In this document: positions 8,627-17,671 of the stretch, one piece after another
Position numbering within the stretch: position 1 is the first letter of the stretch
How the letters are laid out: each line of letters begins with the position of its first letter
Source: Vibrio renipiscarius
GTDB taxonomy: Bacteria > Pseudomonadota > Gammaproteobacteria > Enterobacterales > Vibrionaceae
Assembly: GCF_000827885.1 (NCBI RefSeq)
Contig: NZ_JTKH01000019.1
Coordinates: 29,329-93,328 of the forward strand
DNA: 64,000 nucleotides
Direction of reading: 5' to 3'
Notes under the pieces: generated by a model
Databases searched by the model: none
What the model saw: only the letters and a program-made list of their open reading frames with translations
What the model was told of the DNA's origin: nothing
Position numbers and translations under genes: made by a program

Positions 8627-8902
8627 TCATTCAAACTTCAAAAGAACATCTTCAACGTCAAACTGGTTAGCATCAAAAACGATATAGTCGCCCTGCGCCG
8701 TTTTGACTAATTGAACATTTCCTTTGAATCCAATTTTTCCAAATTTTTCTAATAAAGCACTCTCCGCTTTATCATAAACCACATTAAGAAAAGGCAACTG
8801 ATTCGAGTGAGTAATGCCATGGGCATTAAAATCATCCATTGCTTCAGAAAAATGATCCGTATCGGTGAACTCGATTATTTGGATAACATCATTTAACAAC
8901 AT
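8627..8902 (-). CDS. Conserved hypothetical small protein
   Basis: 91 residues, soluble, no signal peptide. It alternates hydrophobic and charged residues (for example DVIQIIEF and DYIVFDANQFDVEDV), suggesting a small alpha/beta fold. It lies 44 bp upstream of the gene at 8148-8582, same strand, so the two may form an operon. I do not recognise the family. Confidence 0.65.
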   Translation of the reverse strand: MLLNDVIQIIEFTDTDHFSEAMDDFNAHGITHSNQLPFLNVVYDKAESALLEKFGKIGFKGNVQLVKTAQGDYIVFDANQFDVEDVLLKFE

Positions 8903-9023
8903 ATTGTTTACACTTCCGTTTTAATATCAATTCTCAATATTACTACCGTTTGCCACACGTTATCGATATGGCATCGCTATTTTTGCGTTGCAACGAATAC
9001 GTTCAGATCAAAAACACATTCGT

Positions 9024-9056
9024 ATAAAAAACCACCTCATGAAAGAAGTGGTTTTT
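9024..9056 (-). terminator. Terminator of nagB
   Basis: Read on the minus strand: arm AAAAACCAC, a 12-base loop, arm GTGGTTTTT running into more T. It lies 23 bp after the nagB stop. Confidence 0.75.
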
Positions 9057-9079
9057 AACAGCACGAAAAAGGACTTGGC

Positions 9080-9880
9080 TTATAGACCTTTAATATTCTC
9101 AGCTTCCAACTCTAGGAAGTAGCGCTGAGTCTTAACTTTAAGCTCTTGCTGTGCTTCTTCGTCCGCAACGATGATCGCTTTTGGATGCATTTGTAGCGCA
9201 GTGACCGTCCACATGTGGTTAACCGCGCCTTCAATCGCCGCTTGTAGTGCTTGAGCCTTATTGTGACCCAAGGTCAAAATCATGACTTCTTCAGCTTCTA
9301 GTAGCGTTGCAACACCGATCGTCAGTGCGTATTTAGGCACTTGATTGATATCGTTGTCAAAGAAACGAGAGTTTGCAATGCGAGTTTCTTCTGTTAACGT
9401 TTTGATTCGAGTACGCGAAGCAAGAGAAGAACCTGGCTCGTTAAACGCGATATGGCCATCGATGCCAATCCCGCCCATAAACAAATTAATCTTGCCGTAT
9501 GAGCGAATTTTCTCTTCATACGCTGCACAATGTGCATCGATATCATCAGCTAAACCATCAAGTAGATTGATGTTTTCTTCTTTAATATCAACATGATTGA
9601 AGAAGTTATTGTACATGAAAGAACGGTAAGACTCTGGATGATTAGGATCGATGCCAACGTATTCATCCATATTAAATGTCACGACATTTTCAAAACTCAC
9701 TTCACCCGCTTTATACAACTCAATAAGCGCTTTATAGGTACTTAATGGTGTTCCACCGGTTGGCAAACCAAGGACAAATGGGCGATCAACTGAAGGATTA
9801 AACGCATTGATCTTGTTAACAATGTGTCGTGCCGCCCACTTACCAACCTGTGAAGCATTATTTAAAGGAATTAGTCTCAT
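9080..9880 (-). CDS. nagB: Glucosamine-6-phosphate deaminase
   Basis: 266 residues, as in E. coli NagB. It converts glucosamine 6-phosphate to fructose 6-phosphate and ammonia, the last step of chitin-sugar and N-acetylglucosamine use. Asp72 lies in FNMDEY, and the catalytic block [12 protein letters not shown] holds the expected His143 and Glu148. GlmS, which runs the opposite reaction, is the next gene upstream on the same strand but behind its own terminator. Two NagC-like operators precede nagB, so it is probably induced by GlcNAc-6-P. Confidence 0.97.
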   Translation of the reverse strand: MRLIPLNNASQVGKWAARHIVNKINAFNPSVDRPFVLGLPTGGTPLSTYKALIELYKAGEVSFENVVTFNMDEYVGIDPNHPESYRSFMYNNFFNHVDIKEENINLLDGLADDIDAHCAAYEEKIRSYGKINLFMGGIGIDGHIAFNEPGSSLASRTRIKTLTEETRIANSRFFDNDINQVPKYALTIGVATLLEAEEVMILTLGHNKAQALQAAIEGAVNHMWTVTALQMHPKAIIVADEEAQQELKVKTQRYFLELEAENIKGL

Positions 9881-9904
9881 TTGTGTTCTTCCTATACAAT
9901 GTGG

Positions 9905-9925
9905 TTAATTTTCATTGTAAAATAA
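9905..9925. promoter_or_regulatory. NagC-like operator, proximal
   Basis: A 21-bp near-palindrome: TTAATTTTCA and its mirror TGTAAAATAA about a central T. This matches the TTATTTT...AAAATAA shape of NagC sites and lies 25 bp before the nagB start. Confidence 0.6.
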
Positions 9926-9988
9926 CTCTGCAAAACAAGCTATAAAAACAAAACAAATTCAACCTGCTTTAGATCAAAAAACATGAAG

Positions 9989-10010
9989 TTATTTGATTTC
10001 ATTCAAAATA
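9989..10010. promoter_or_regulatory. NagC-like operator, distal
   Basis: TTATTTGATT mirrored by CATTCAAAATA, again NagC-like. Its centre is about 85 bp (eight helical turns) from the proximal site, suitable for a repression loop. Confidence 0.6.
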
Positions 10011-10059
10011 TAGAATCTTTATTTACATCGCGAATTAATGGTTTTACTGGTACGAAGCC

Positions 10060-10300
10060 GTGATCTTCTGACTTGGGAACACGTGGTTTGAATCGCAAAC
10101 GTAAGCAGGCGGGCGTGAACGATCAAATTCTCACATCAAACCACATGACTCAATGTGAATCACCCGATGCGGCATGAAATGCGCACGTGGGCAGTCATTG
10201 GGATCCAAAACTGCGGTTGATTTGTTGATTGAGACAAGGAGCACATCAAAGAGTGGTGGCTCGCTTTAGACCTGATCACGCAGACAATTCGGCCAGCCAG
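10060..10300. other. Gene-less stretch rich in inverted repeats between glmS and nagB
   Basis: No ORF of convincing length on either strand. It looks somewhat richer in GC than the AT-rich DNA just before nagB. Arms ACGTGGTTTGA (10081-10091) and TCAAACCACAT (10136-10146) pair at 10 of 11 positions, and CACAT-GACTCA-ATGTG (10142-10157) is a small hairpin beside them. It could be a structured RNA or the remains of a lost gene. No promoter was identified. Confidence 0.3.
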
Positions 10301-10305
10301 AAACA

Positions 10306-10340
10306 CAAAAACCGGTTGGCTTATAATAGCCTAACCGGTT
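10306..10340 (-). terminator. Terminator of glmS
   Basis: On the minus strand ACCGGTTAGGC pairs with GCCAACCGGT around an 8-base loop and is followed by a T run. It lies about 75 bp past the glmS stop. Confidence 0.8.
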
Positions 10341-10415
10341 CTCGTCACTTTAAACGTTAGCGCTTCGTTCTAACGCTTATTGCTTTCCAACACGTATGTT
10401 ATGTCACTAATGACA

Positions 10416-12248
10416 TCACTCAACCGTTACCGCTTTCGCTAGGTTTCTAGGCTGATCAACATCCGTTCCCTTAATTAGGGCGACATGGTATGACAATAAC
10501 TGCATTGGGATGGTGTAATAGATTGGAGCGGTGATCTCACTAACATGTGGCATCGCAATGATCTTCATGGTGTCGTCCGCCTCAAATCCAGCCTCTTCAT
10601 CCGCAAAGACATACAACAAGCCGCCACGCGCGCGTACTTCTTCAACGTTTGATTTCAGCTTCTCTAGCAAATCGTTGCTTGGTGCGATAACGACGACAGG
10701 CATATCGGCATCGATCAGCGCCAAAGGACCGTGCTTAAGCTCACCCGCAGCGTAAGCTTCTGCGTGAATGTAAGAGATCTCTTTCAGTTTAAGAGACGCT
10801 TCCATCGCGATTGGGTAGAACTCACCACGACCCAAGAACAGTGTGTGGTGCTTATCAGCAAAATCAGGCGCGAGCGCTTCGATCTCTTTATCAAATGCGA
10901 GAGCTCGCTCAATAGCGGTAGGGAGCTCATGCAGCGCCTTAACGATTTCTGCTTCTTTCTCTTTATTGATGCGACCTTGTAAGCGACCAATTGACGTTAC
11001 CATCATCAGCATTGCTGCGAGTTGAGTGGTGAACGCTTTCGTCGAAGCAACACCAATCTCTGTCCCTGCGCGAGTCATGAAGGCAAAATCAGATTCACGA
11101 ACCAGCGAAGAACCCGCTACGTTACAGATCGTCATTGCTGACATGTAACCTTTCTCTTTTGCCAAACGAAGTGCCGCAAGCGTATCGGCGGTTTCACCAG
11201 ACTGAGACAAAGTCACCAATAGGCTGTTCGGACGAACAACGAAATCACGGTAACGGAATTCAGAAGCGATCTCTACATCACAGCTTACGCCCGCTAGAGA
11301 CTCAAACCAGTAACGAGCGGCCATACCTGAGTTGTAAGATGTACCACATGCGATGATCTGCACATGTTCAACTTTGCTTAAGATCTCTTCCGCTTTAACG
11401 CCAATCGCGTTAGTGATCACTGACGTGTCAGAGATACGACCTTCCATTGTGTTGATCAGCGCGGTTGGCTGCTCAAAGATCTCTTTTTGCATGAAGTGAC
11501 GGTATTGACCTTTGTCACCGGCGTCGTGTTCAGCGTTTGATTCAACGATGTCACGCTCAACACGCTCACCCACCGCATCAAATACAGTGACGTCACGACG
11601 AGTCACCTCAGCAACATCCCCTTCTTCTAGGTACATAAAGCGACGAGTAACACTTAATAGCGCCAGTTGGTCAGAGGCTAGGAAGTTCTCACCCACACCA
11701 AAACCGATCACGATCGGGCTACCAGAACGAGCCACAACAATGCGGCTAGGATCTTTGCGATCAACCACGACCGTACCGTACGCACCGTCGAGTTGTTTGG
11801 CGGTTTTCTGCAGCGCTTCAACCAAAGAAGCTGACGTGCGGCGTTCCCACTCAACTAAGTGAGCAATCACTTCGGTATCGGTTTGAGAGGTAAACACGTA
11901 GCCACGCTCTTGCAGCAGAGCACGCAATGCTTCGTGGTTTTCGATAATGCCATTGTGTACAACCGCAATATCGCCTGACATGTGTGGGTGTGCGTTCGCT
12001 TCAGATGGCTCACCGTGTGTCGCCCAACGTGTATGAGCGATACCGGTACCGCCAATCACTTGCTGCTCTTCGACCGCGTCCGCTAATTCTTGTACTTTCC
12101 CTAAACGGCGCACACGAGTTAGGTTGGATGCCGAATCAACGACAGCAACACCCGCTGAATCATAACCTCGGTATTCTAAACGGCGAAGGCCTTCAACTAG
12201 AATTTCCGCCACATCTCGTTGTGCCACTGCACCTACGATTCCACACAT
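10416..12248 (-). CDS. glmS: Glutamine-fructose-6-phosphate aminotransferase (isomerizing)
   Basis: 610 residues from the ATG at 12248 (MCGIVGAV); a longer frame begins at 12290 but the family requires Cys as residue 2, the glutaminase nucleophile. An N-terminal class II amidotransferase domain is followed by two SIS sugar-isomerase domains (blocks SQSGETADT and STKAFTTQ); the C-terminus is [11 protein letters not shown]. It makes glucosamine 6-phosphate for peptidoglycan and lipopolysaccharide. It lies 57 bp after the DeoR-type regulator gene on the same strand, likely one operon. Confidence 0.97.
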   Translation of the reverse strand: MCGIVGAVAQRDVAEILVEGLRRLEYRGYDSAGVAVVDSASNLTRVRRLGKVQELADAVEEQQVIGGTGIAHTRWATHGEPSEANAHPHMSGDIAVVHNGIIENHEALRALLQERGYVFTSQTDTEVIAHLVEWERRTSASLVEALQKTAKQLDGAYGTVVVDRKDPSRIVVARSGSPIVIGFGVGENFLASDQLALLSVTRRFMYLEEGDVAEVTRRDVTVFDAVGERVERDIVESNAEHDAGDKGQYRHFMQKEIFEQPTALINTMEGRISDTSVITNAIGVKAEEILSKVEHVQIIACGTSYNSGMAARYWFESLAGVSCDVEIASEFRYRDFVVRPNSLLVTLSQSGETADTLAALRLAKEKGYMSAMTICNVAGSSLVRESDFAFMTRAGTEIGVASTKAFTTQLAAMLMMVTSIGRLQGRINKEKEAEIVKALHELPTAIERALAFDKEIEALAPDFADKHHTLFLGRGEFYPIAMEASLKLKEISYIHAEAYAAGELKHGPLALIDADMPVVVIAPSNDLLEKLKSNVEEVRARGGLLYVFADEEAGFEADDTMKIIAMPHVSEITAPIYYTIPMQLLSYHVALIKGTDVDQPRNLAKAVTVE

Positions 12249-12305
12249 AATCATCTCCAACTCGGTTTCATTCCAAAGAGCAGCAAGCAAAGGCTCTTTT
12301 GGGTA

Positions 12306-13067
12306 TTAGGCTAAGATCACTTTTATGTTTTGTGATTCAATTAGCTGTTTGTCGTCCAATGACAAATCTTTGTTTGTCACCAATATATCGATTGCATCCC
12401 AGCTCAGTTCTAAATTGGGAATCTTACGGCCAATTTTTTCTGATTCGACCATGACGATCACTTCACGTGATACGTCTGCCATCACTTTGCTCAGACCAAC
12501 CAGTTCATTAAATGTCGTCGTGCCACGTTCAAGATCAACCCCATCTGCACCAATAAACAATTGATCAAAATCGTAAGAACGCAGCACAGTTTCAGCAACT
12601 TGCCCCTGAAATGACTCCGAGTGAGCATCCCAAGTGCCACCGGTCATGAGTAGATGCGGTTCACTCTCGAGGTCATTCAACGCGTTGGCGACATTAAGAG
12701 AGTTGGTCATGACCACCAAGCCACGCTTGTCGTTCAATTGCTGAATTAAGGCTGTCGTCGTGCTGCCACTGTCGATCACAATACGGTTGTGGTCACGAAT
12801 AAGCTTTGCCGCCGCGACTGCTAGCTCCATCTTACGAATCGAAACTTTTTCGCCCATTTCATCGTTCATCACTTCCGAAGGCAATGCAATCGCGCCTCCG
12901 TAGCGACGCAATAATTGGCCGTTCTGCTCCAATGAAGACAAGTCCTTTCTAATCGTGACCTCAGAGGTTTCAAACTTTTGCGATAACTCTTCTACGCTCA
13001 CCTCACCTTTTTCATTCACTAAGTGGGAAATGGCGTGTCTTCTGATTTGAGTGTTTCGTTTCGACAT
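12306..13067 (-). CDS. DeoR-family transcriptional regulator (glmS-linked)
   Basis: 253 residues. An N-terminal DeoR helix-turn-helix (ISHLVNEKGEVSVEELSQKF, then EVTIRKDLSSLE) precedes the sugar-phosphate sensor domain, with IDSGSTTTALI, LLMTGGTWD and LFIGADGVD blocks. Its position directly upstream of glmS, kept in V. cholerae, suggests a regulator of amino-sugar synthesis sensing a phosphorylated sugar. A palindrome over its own promoter (13083-13122) suggests autoregulation. The exact effector and regulon are not visible. Confidence 0.9.
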   Translation of the reverse strand: MSKRNTQIRRHAISHLVNEKGEVSVEELSQKFETSEVTIRKDLSSLEQNGQLLRRYGGAIALPSEVMNDEMGEKVSIRKMELAVAAAKLIRDHNRIVIDSGSTTTALIQQLNDKRGLVVMTNSLNVANALNDLESEPHLLMTGGTWDAHSESFQGQVAETVLRSYDFDQLFIGADGVDLERGTTTFNELVGLSKVMADVSREVIVMVESEKIGRKIPNLELSWDAIDILVTNKDLSLDDKQLIESQNIKVILA

Positions 13068-13082
13068 CTAATTTTTATTCTT

Positions 13083-13122
13083 AAGTTTCGATTTGAAAGT
13101 TATTATAGTCAAGTCGAAACTT
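13083..13122 (-). promoter_or_regulatory. Promoter and palindromic operator of the DeoR-type regulator
   Basis: Perfect 9-bp inverted arms AAGTTTCGA (13083-13091) and TCGAAACTT (13114-13122) flank a minus-strand consensus -10 TATAAT (13107-13102). TTTCG/CGAAA motifs are typical of DeoR-family operators. The arms bracket the promoter, so bound regulator would block it. Confidence 0.65.
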
Positions 13123-13382
13123 ATCCGTCCATTTATTTCGATCCAAAAAATTATTATTTAGCGATAAAACCTTGTCCTAAGACAACTCTTAAGCAGTGAT
13201 ATTGAAGTCATTCAGTGGTAGAATTCGCACCCGAAAAGAAAATTAATTACAGAAAAGAACGTTATTTTTTTGCAATGTAAGGGCGCTAAAGTGGCCTTAA
13301 TCACAAAAAATAGTCAAAAACAGCAAAAAACTGGTGATAAAGCCATCACCACATGACTAAAAATAACGAAAAACTTTCAGAA
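13123..13382. other. Upstream part of the pykF control region
   Basis: AT-rich, no gene. An extended -10 TGGTAGAAT ends at 13224 and could start a long pykF leader. A small hairpin GGTGAT-AAAGCC-ATCACC lies at 13333-13350. No clear Cra site was seen. Confidence 0.35.
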
Positions 13383-13491
13383 CTGAAGCAGACCCAAATC
13401 GGACTACACTGATCTCTTTGCAGGCACAAAATGCATCCCAATCAGTCCTGCTTCAGACAAGCCGAGTGTCTATATTTAAACGTCGACACTC
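13383..13491 (+). promoter_or_regulatory. Structured leader of pykF (two successive stem-loops)
   Basis: Arms CTGAAGCAG (13383-13391) and CTGCTTCAG (13448-13456) pair perfectly. Inside, ACTGAT (13408-13413) pairs with ATCAGT (13441-13446), and TGCA with TGCA. A second stem follows: GAGTGTC (13464-13470) with GACACTC (13485-13491). No T run follows, so it is not a terminator. A regulatory RNA leader or binding region is inferred; no known family was recognised. Confidence 0.45.
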
Positions 13492-13545
13492 ATGCAATAA
13501 CCGAACTTAAACTGTAACCATCTTATTTACCGGAGAGTATCTTCC

Positions 13546-14958
13546 ATGAAAAAGACCAAAATCGTATGTACGATTGGCCCTAAAACTGAATCTGTAGAGA
13601 AGCTAACTGAACTTGTAAACGCAGGCATGAATGTTATGCGTCTTAACTTCTCTCACGGTAACTTCGCGGAGCACGAAGCTCGCATCGTGAACTTCCGTAA
13701 AGTAATGGAAGTAACTGGCAAACAACTATCTATCCTTCTAGACACTAAAGGTCCAGAAATCCGCACGATCAAACTAGAAGACGGCAACGACGTTGATCTA
13801 GTAGCGGGCCAAGAGTTCACTTTCACTACTGACGCAACAGTTGTTGGTAACAAAGATATCGTAGCAGTAACTTACCTTGGTTTTGCTAAAGATCTATCAG
13901 CTGGTAACACTATCCTAGTTGACGATGGTCTAATCGAGATGGAAGTTATCGCAACAACTGAAACTGAAGTTAAGTGTAAAGTTCTTAACAACGGTGCTCT
14001 AGGCGAAAACAAAGGTGTTAACCTTCCTGGCGTTTCTGTTCAACTTCCAGCTCTATCTGAAAAAGATAAGAACGACCTTAAATTTGGTTGTGAGCAAGGC
14101 GTTGATTTCGTTGCTGCATCTTTCATCCGTAAAGCGGCTGATGTACAAGAAATCCGTGAAGTTCTAACGGCTAACGGCGGCGAGAACATCCACATCATCT
14201 CTAAAATTGAAAACCAAGAAGGCGTTGATAACTTCGACGAAATCCTTGAGCTTTCTGACGGCATCATGGTAGCTCGTGGCGACCTAGGTGTTGAAATCCC
14301 AGCTGAAGAAGTAATCTTCGCTCAGAAGATGATGATCGAGAAATGTAACCGTGCACGTAAAGTTGTTATCACTGCAACTCAAATGCTTGATTCTATGATC
14401 AACAACCCACGTCCAACTCGCGCAGAAGCGGGTGACGTTGCGAACGCAATCATGGATGGTACTGATGCTGTAATGCTTTCTGGCGAAACAGCTAAAGGTA
14501 AGTACCCAGTTGAAGCAGTAACGATCATGGCTCAAATCGCGAACCGTACTGATGGCGCTCTTAAAGCAGAACTAGGTTCTCGTCTAGACAGCCCACGTCT
14601 ACGTATCACTGAAGCAGTATGTAAAGGCGCGGTAGACACAGCTGAGAAACTAGCAGCTCCTCTAATCGTTGTTGCGACTGAAGGCGGCAAATCTGCTCGT
14701 TCAGTACGTAAGTACTTCCCAACTGCAAACATCCTTGCGCTAACAACTAACACTAAGACTGCTGCACAGCTAGTTCTTACTAAAGGTGTTCGCCCTGTTG
14801 TTGTTGATTCAATCAGCAACACTGATGAGTTCTACGTAAACGGTAAAGAAATCGCTCTACAATCTGGCCTAGGTAAGAAAGGCGACATCGTAGTTATGGT
14901 TTCTGGCGCTCTAGTCGCTTCAGGCACAACTAACACGGCTTCTGTACACGTTCTATAA
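13546..14958 (+). CDS. pykF: Pyruvate kinase I
   Basis: 470 residues, the type I length. It makes pyruvate and ATP from phosphoenolpyruvate and ADP, usually activated by fructose 1,6-bisphosphate. The start [16 protein letters not shown], the catalytic ISKIENQEG block about residue 220 and [10 protein letters not shown] are canonical. The codons are strongly biased, as expected of a highly expressed gene. The ATG follows CCGGAGAG. Single-gene unit with its own terminator. Confidence 0.98.
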   Translation: MKKTKIVCTIGPKTESVEKLTELVNAGMNVMRLNFSHGNFAEHEARIVNFRKVMEVTGKQLSILLDTKGPEIRTIKLEDGNDVDLVAGQEFTFTTDATVVGNKDIVAVTYLGFAKDLSAGNTILVDDGLIEMEVIATTETEVKCKVLNNGALGENKGVNLPGVSVQLPALSEKDKNDLKFGCEQGVDFVAASFIRKAADVQEIREVLTANGGENIHIISKIENQEGVDNFDEILELSDGIMVARGDLGVEIPAEEVIFAQKMMIEKCNRARKVVITATQMLDSMINNPRPTRAEAGDVANAIMDGTDAVMLSGETAKGKYPVEAVTIMAQIANRTDGALKAELGSRLDSPRLRITEAVCKGAVDTAEKLAAPLIVVATEGGKSARSVRKYFPTANILALTTNTKTAAQLVLTKGVRPVVVDSISNTDEFYVNGKEIALQSGLGKKGDIVVMVSGALVASGTTNTASVHVL

Positions 14959-14985
14959 TTAGACGCTAACAGAAAACAAGATACG

Positions 14986-15011
14986 AAAGAGGGCTTAGGC
15001 CCTCTTTTTTT
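14986..15011 (+). terminator. Terminator of pykF
   Basis: Stem AAGAGGGC / GCCCTCTT with loop TTAG, continuing into a T run. Confidence 0.9.
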
Positions 15012-15055
15012 GTCGCTAGCAATTCTTTGCGGTGATGAATTTGCCCAATCTTGAA

Positions 15056-15087
15056 TAAAAAAAGAGCAGGCATTATGCCCACTCTCT
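15056..15087 (-). terminator. Terminator of the SIMPL-domain gene
   Basis: Minus-strand stem built from GAG and GGCAT pairing with ATGCC and CTC, followed by seven T. Located just after the gene's stop. Confidence 0.7.
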
Positions 15088-15113
15088 CTTGTCTACCCTG
15101 TCGTAGAAATCCG

Positions 15114-15809
15114 CTACTTCTCTAAACGATAAATCACGTCAACCCGATCTCGGATCACTAAGGTTGAATCTTGATAACCATTCGATTCTGCTTTCATGTC
15201 CATACTCATCGCACGCATAAGCACAGGCTGAGTGTTGTGCGAGTTATAGTTAATCTCCCACACCGAACCGAGCTCGCGATCAAAACCTTGTGCCAATGAG
15301 TCGGCTTTGCTTTGCGCATCTTTTATTGCCGCTAAACGCGCTTGCTGATGAAACTTCGCTTCATCCTTCACTTTCAATTTGATGTTATCGACTTGGTTGA
15401 TACCCGAACTTAACGCGACATCTAAGTATTGATTTAGGTTGGCGAGATCATCCACTTGCACCGTAATCGCTCGACTAGCACGATAACCAACGAGCTCAGG
15501 CTGACCTTTTTTAGGGTAGTGGTATTGAGGCGCCAGATACAAATTGGTGCTGGTGATGCTATCGGCAGTAACCCCTTGCGCTTTAAGCTGAGTTAGAAAA
15601 GCCGCCACCGCTTTATCAACACTTTGCTTAGCTTGCTCCGCCGTCATGGTCGTCTCAACGACTTTGACCGAGAACTCTGCCATATCCGGCTTCGCCACCA
15701 CTTCACCATAACCTGTGGTGGAAAGGTGAGGGAAATCCAATCCATTTGCCGATGAGGCAAAACTCATGCTCGCGGCTAACGCGGCGACTACTAACGCGAC
15801 CTTCTTCAT
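15114..15809 (-). CDS. SIMPL-domain (DUF541) periplasmic protein, YggE-like
   Basis: 231 residues from the ATG at 15809, which follows TAAGGTG; the longer frame from 15875 adds a non-signal-like extension. Residues 1-22 are a signal peptide (MKKVALVVAALAASMSFASS), so it is exported. The mature part begins with STTGYGEVVAKPDMA, typical of SIMPL proteins. E. coli YggE is linked to oxidative stress; the molecular function is unknown. In E. coli yggE neighbours argP and argO too, so the context is conserved. Confidence 0.9.
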   Translation of the reverse strand: MKKVALVVAALAASMSFASSANGLDFPHLSTTGYGEVVAKPDMAEFSVKVVETTMTAEQAKQSVDKAVAAFLTQLKAQGVTADSITSTNLYLAPQYHYPKKGQPELVGYRASRAITVQVDDLANLNQYLDVALSSGINQVDNIKLKVKDEAKFHQQARLAAIKDAQSKADSLAQGFDRELGSVWEINYNSHNTQPVLMRAMSMDMKAESNGYQDSTLVIRDRVDVIYRLEK

Positions 15810-15905
15810 ACCATTCACCTTATGAGTGTTGTTGATTAATTCATCATAAATCAAATCTTTCTCTTGGCTAGACATGCCTCATTAAACTGACACAAACTTA
15901 ACCGA

Positions 15906-16802
15906 TTAACTCGGTAATATTTCTCTCGCATGCAGAATGATTGCTTCAGAAAGCGATTTCAATAAGCCCGTCTCTAACTGCCAGTGGTGCCAATAAATAC
16001 GGTGCGACAAAATAAAATCTGGCGTGATGTTCACCAAGCTGCCATTGGCCAATTCATCTTCTATTTGAAGTTTAGGGATCAAGCAATACGCGACCCCACT
16101 TAATGCCAGTTTGACGAAGGCTTCTGAACTGCGAACCGTGTGTTTTAATACGCTGCCTTTCGGCAAATTGAAGTGCTGATGGATAAAGCGATCGTTCATA
16201 TCATCATGGTGATCAAACGCCACCGTCGGGGCAGTTTGCAGTGATTCTCGGTTTACGCCATGGGGAAAGTAATGCTGACAAAATGCAGGACTCGCCACGC
16301 ACAAGTAATCAACACGACCAAGATAATCGGCATCGCAACCCGGTATCGATTGAGATTCTAAGCTGATCGCCCCCGCCACTTCCCCGCTGCGCAATTTATC
16401 CAACGTGCGGCCTTCATCATCGACAATCAGGTTAAGAGCGACTCGATTTTCTTTCAGGATGCGCGTTAAACTCGGCAGCAACCACGTCGCCAAGCTGTCG
16501 GCATTCGTGGCAAAGGAAACCTCTAACGGCTTGCTCACCCCTTCGTTCATTAGTTCTGGAATGAACTCACTTTCTAATAAGCGGACACGCCCATACAACC
16601 CCAGCAATTTCTTGCCGATAGGGGTCGGCCTGGGTGGGATTTCACGGATCAGAGCCGGTTGCGCGAGGTATTTCTCCAGCTGTTTGATGCGCTGAGAGAC
16701 CGCTGATTGAGAAACATAAAGCGACTCAGCGGCTCGCTCAAAGCTGCCCAACTGCACGATCGCCTCAAGCGCTTCAACCCATTTGTAGTCCAATCCACGC
16801 AT
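15906..16802 (-). CDS. argP: LysR-family regulator ArgP
   Basis: 298 residues. The N-terminal LysR helix-turn-helix ([20 protein letters not shown]) precedes the effector domain. ArgP activates argO in response to arginine and represses or senses lysine-related genes in E. coli. It is divergent from argO across 145 bp, the same order as in E. coli, which makes the assignment firm. Confidence 0.95.
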   Translation of the reverse strand: MRGLDYKWVEALEAIVQLGSFERAAESLYVSQSAVSQRIKQLEKYLAQPALIREIPPRPTPIGKKLLGLYGRVRLLESEFIPELMNEGVSKPLEVSFATNADSLATWLLPSLTRILKENRVALNLIVDDEGRTLDKLRSGEVAGAISLESQSIPGCDADYLGRVDYLCVASPAFCQHYFPHGVNRESLQTAPTVAFDHHDDMNDRFIHQHFNLPKGSVLKHTVRSSEAFVKLALSGVAYCLIPKLQIEDELANGSLVNITPDFILSHRIYWHHWQLETGLLKSLSEAIILHAREILPS

Positions 16803-16847
16803 ACCTTTTCCCTTTAATTTTCATTTCCATGCACGCTTAGCTTGCGT

Positions 16848-16864
16848 TATAAGCATTACTTATA
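16848..16864. promoter_or_regulatory. Candidate ArgP operator
   Basis: TATAAG-CATTA-CTTATA is a perfect 17-bp palindrome with LysR-type T-N11-A geometry, midway between argP and argO. Confidence 0.45.
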
Positions 16865-16947
16865 CTGAATTAAAATCATTAAATATACTTATTTCCGTCC
16901 CCGGATTATCTTCCTCGCATCGACATCAAATAACCGGAGAGAAGATT

Positions 16948-17568
16948 GTGAATTTATGGGTATTACTGCAAGGATTTGGACTAGGCGCAACCATGATCAT
17001 ACCGATCGGCGCGCAGAATGCTTATGTTCTCAATCAAGGGATTAAACGCCAACATCATTTAACGACGGCGATCACCTGTAGCGTTCTTGATGCGATTTTT
17101 ATCTCTCTCGGGATCTTTGGTGGTGGCGCACTCATCTCTCAAAATGAAATGCTATTAACCGTCGTAACGCTCGGTGGTATCGCCTTCCTGACTGTGTACG
17201 GCTGCTTGTCTTTAAAGAGTGCTTTTCGTGATCCGGCGAAACAAGAACATGCGGGGCATGTACTGGCTCGCGGCCGTCGTACCGTCATTCTTGGCGCTTT
17301 GGCAGTGACGGTATTAAACCCTCATCTCTATTTGGATACCGTTGTAATCTTAGGCTCAATCGGTGGTCAATTTGAGGGGCAAGATCGTATTTCTTTTGCT
17401 ATCGGCACCATCATGGCCTCTTTTGTTTGGTTCTACTCATTGTCGCTGGGTGCGGCAAAATTAGGCCCGACATTGTCCAAACCGAAAGTGAAAAAAGGCA
17501 TTGATATTATGGTCGCGATAATGATGTTCTTTATCGCCTCCTTGCTGACGAAGCAGCTGATTCAGTAA
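16948..17568 (+). CDS. argO: Arginine exporter ArgO (LysE family)
   Basis: 206 residues with about six hydrophobic segments. The N-terminal GATMIIPIGAQNAYVLNQGI is the LysE/ArgO signature. It exports L-arginine (and toxic analogues) across the inner membrane. The gene starts with GTG after CCGGAGAGAAG. Divergent from argP, its activator. Confidence 0.95.
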   Translation: MNLWVLLQGFGLGATMIIPIGAQNAYVLNQGIKRQHHLTTAITCSVLDAIFISLGIFGGGALISQNEMLLTVVTLGGIAFLTVYGCLSLKSAFRDPAKQEHAGHVLARGRRTVILGALAVTVLNPHLYLDTVVILGSIGGQFEGQDRISFAIGTIMASFVWFYSLSLGAAKLGPTLSKPKVKKGIDIMVAIMMFFIASLLTKQLIQ

Positions 17569-17614
17569 GGCGGGTTACCCATGATCCAATAACTCAGCGA
17601 CCAACGACAGACAT

Positions 17615-17645
17615 AAAAAAAGCGAAGCCTAGGCTTCGCTTTTTT
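17615..17645. terminator. Bidirectional terminator between argO and mscS
   Basis: Perfect palindrome AGCGAAGCCTAGGCTTCGCT (17621-17640) with A and T runs on the two sides. Confidence 0.9.
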
Positions 17646-17671
17646 GAAACGGTTCTAACTACAATAAGTAA

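Noticed and set aside
13083..13122. CRP or Cra site before pykF
   Set aside because: The palindrome has DeoR-type TTTCG/CGAAA arms and brackets the promoter of the divergent regulator, not pykF.
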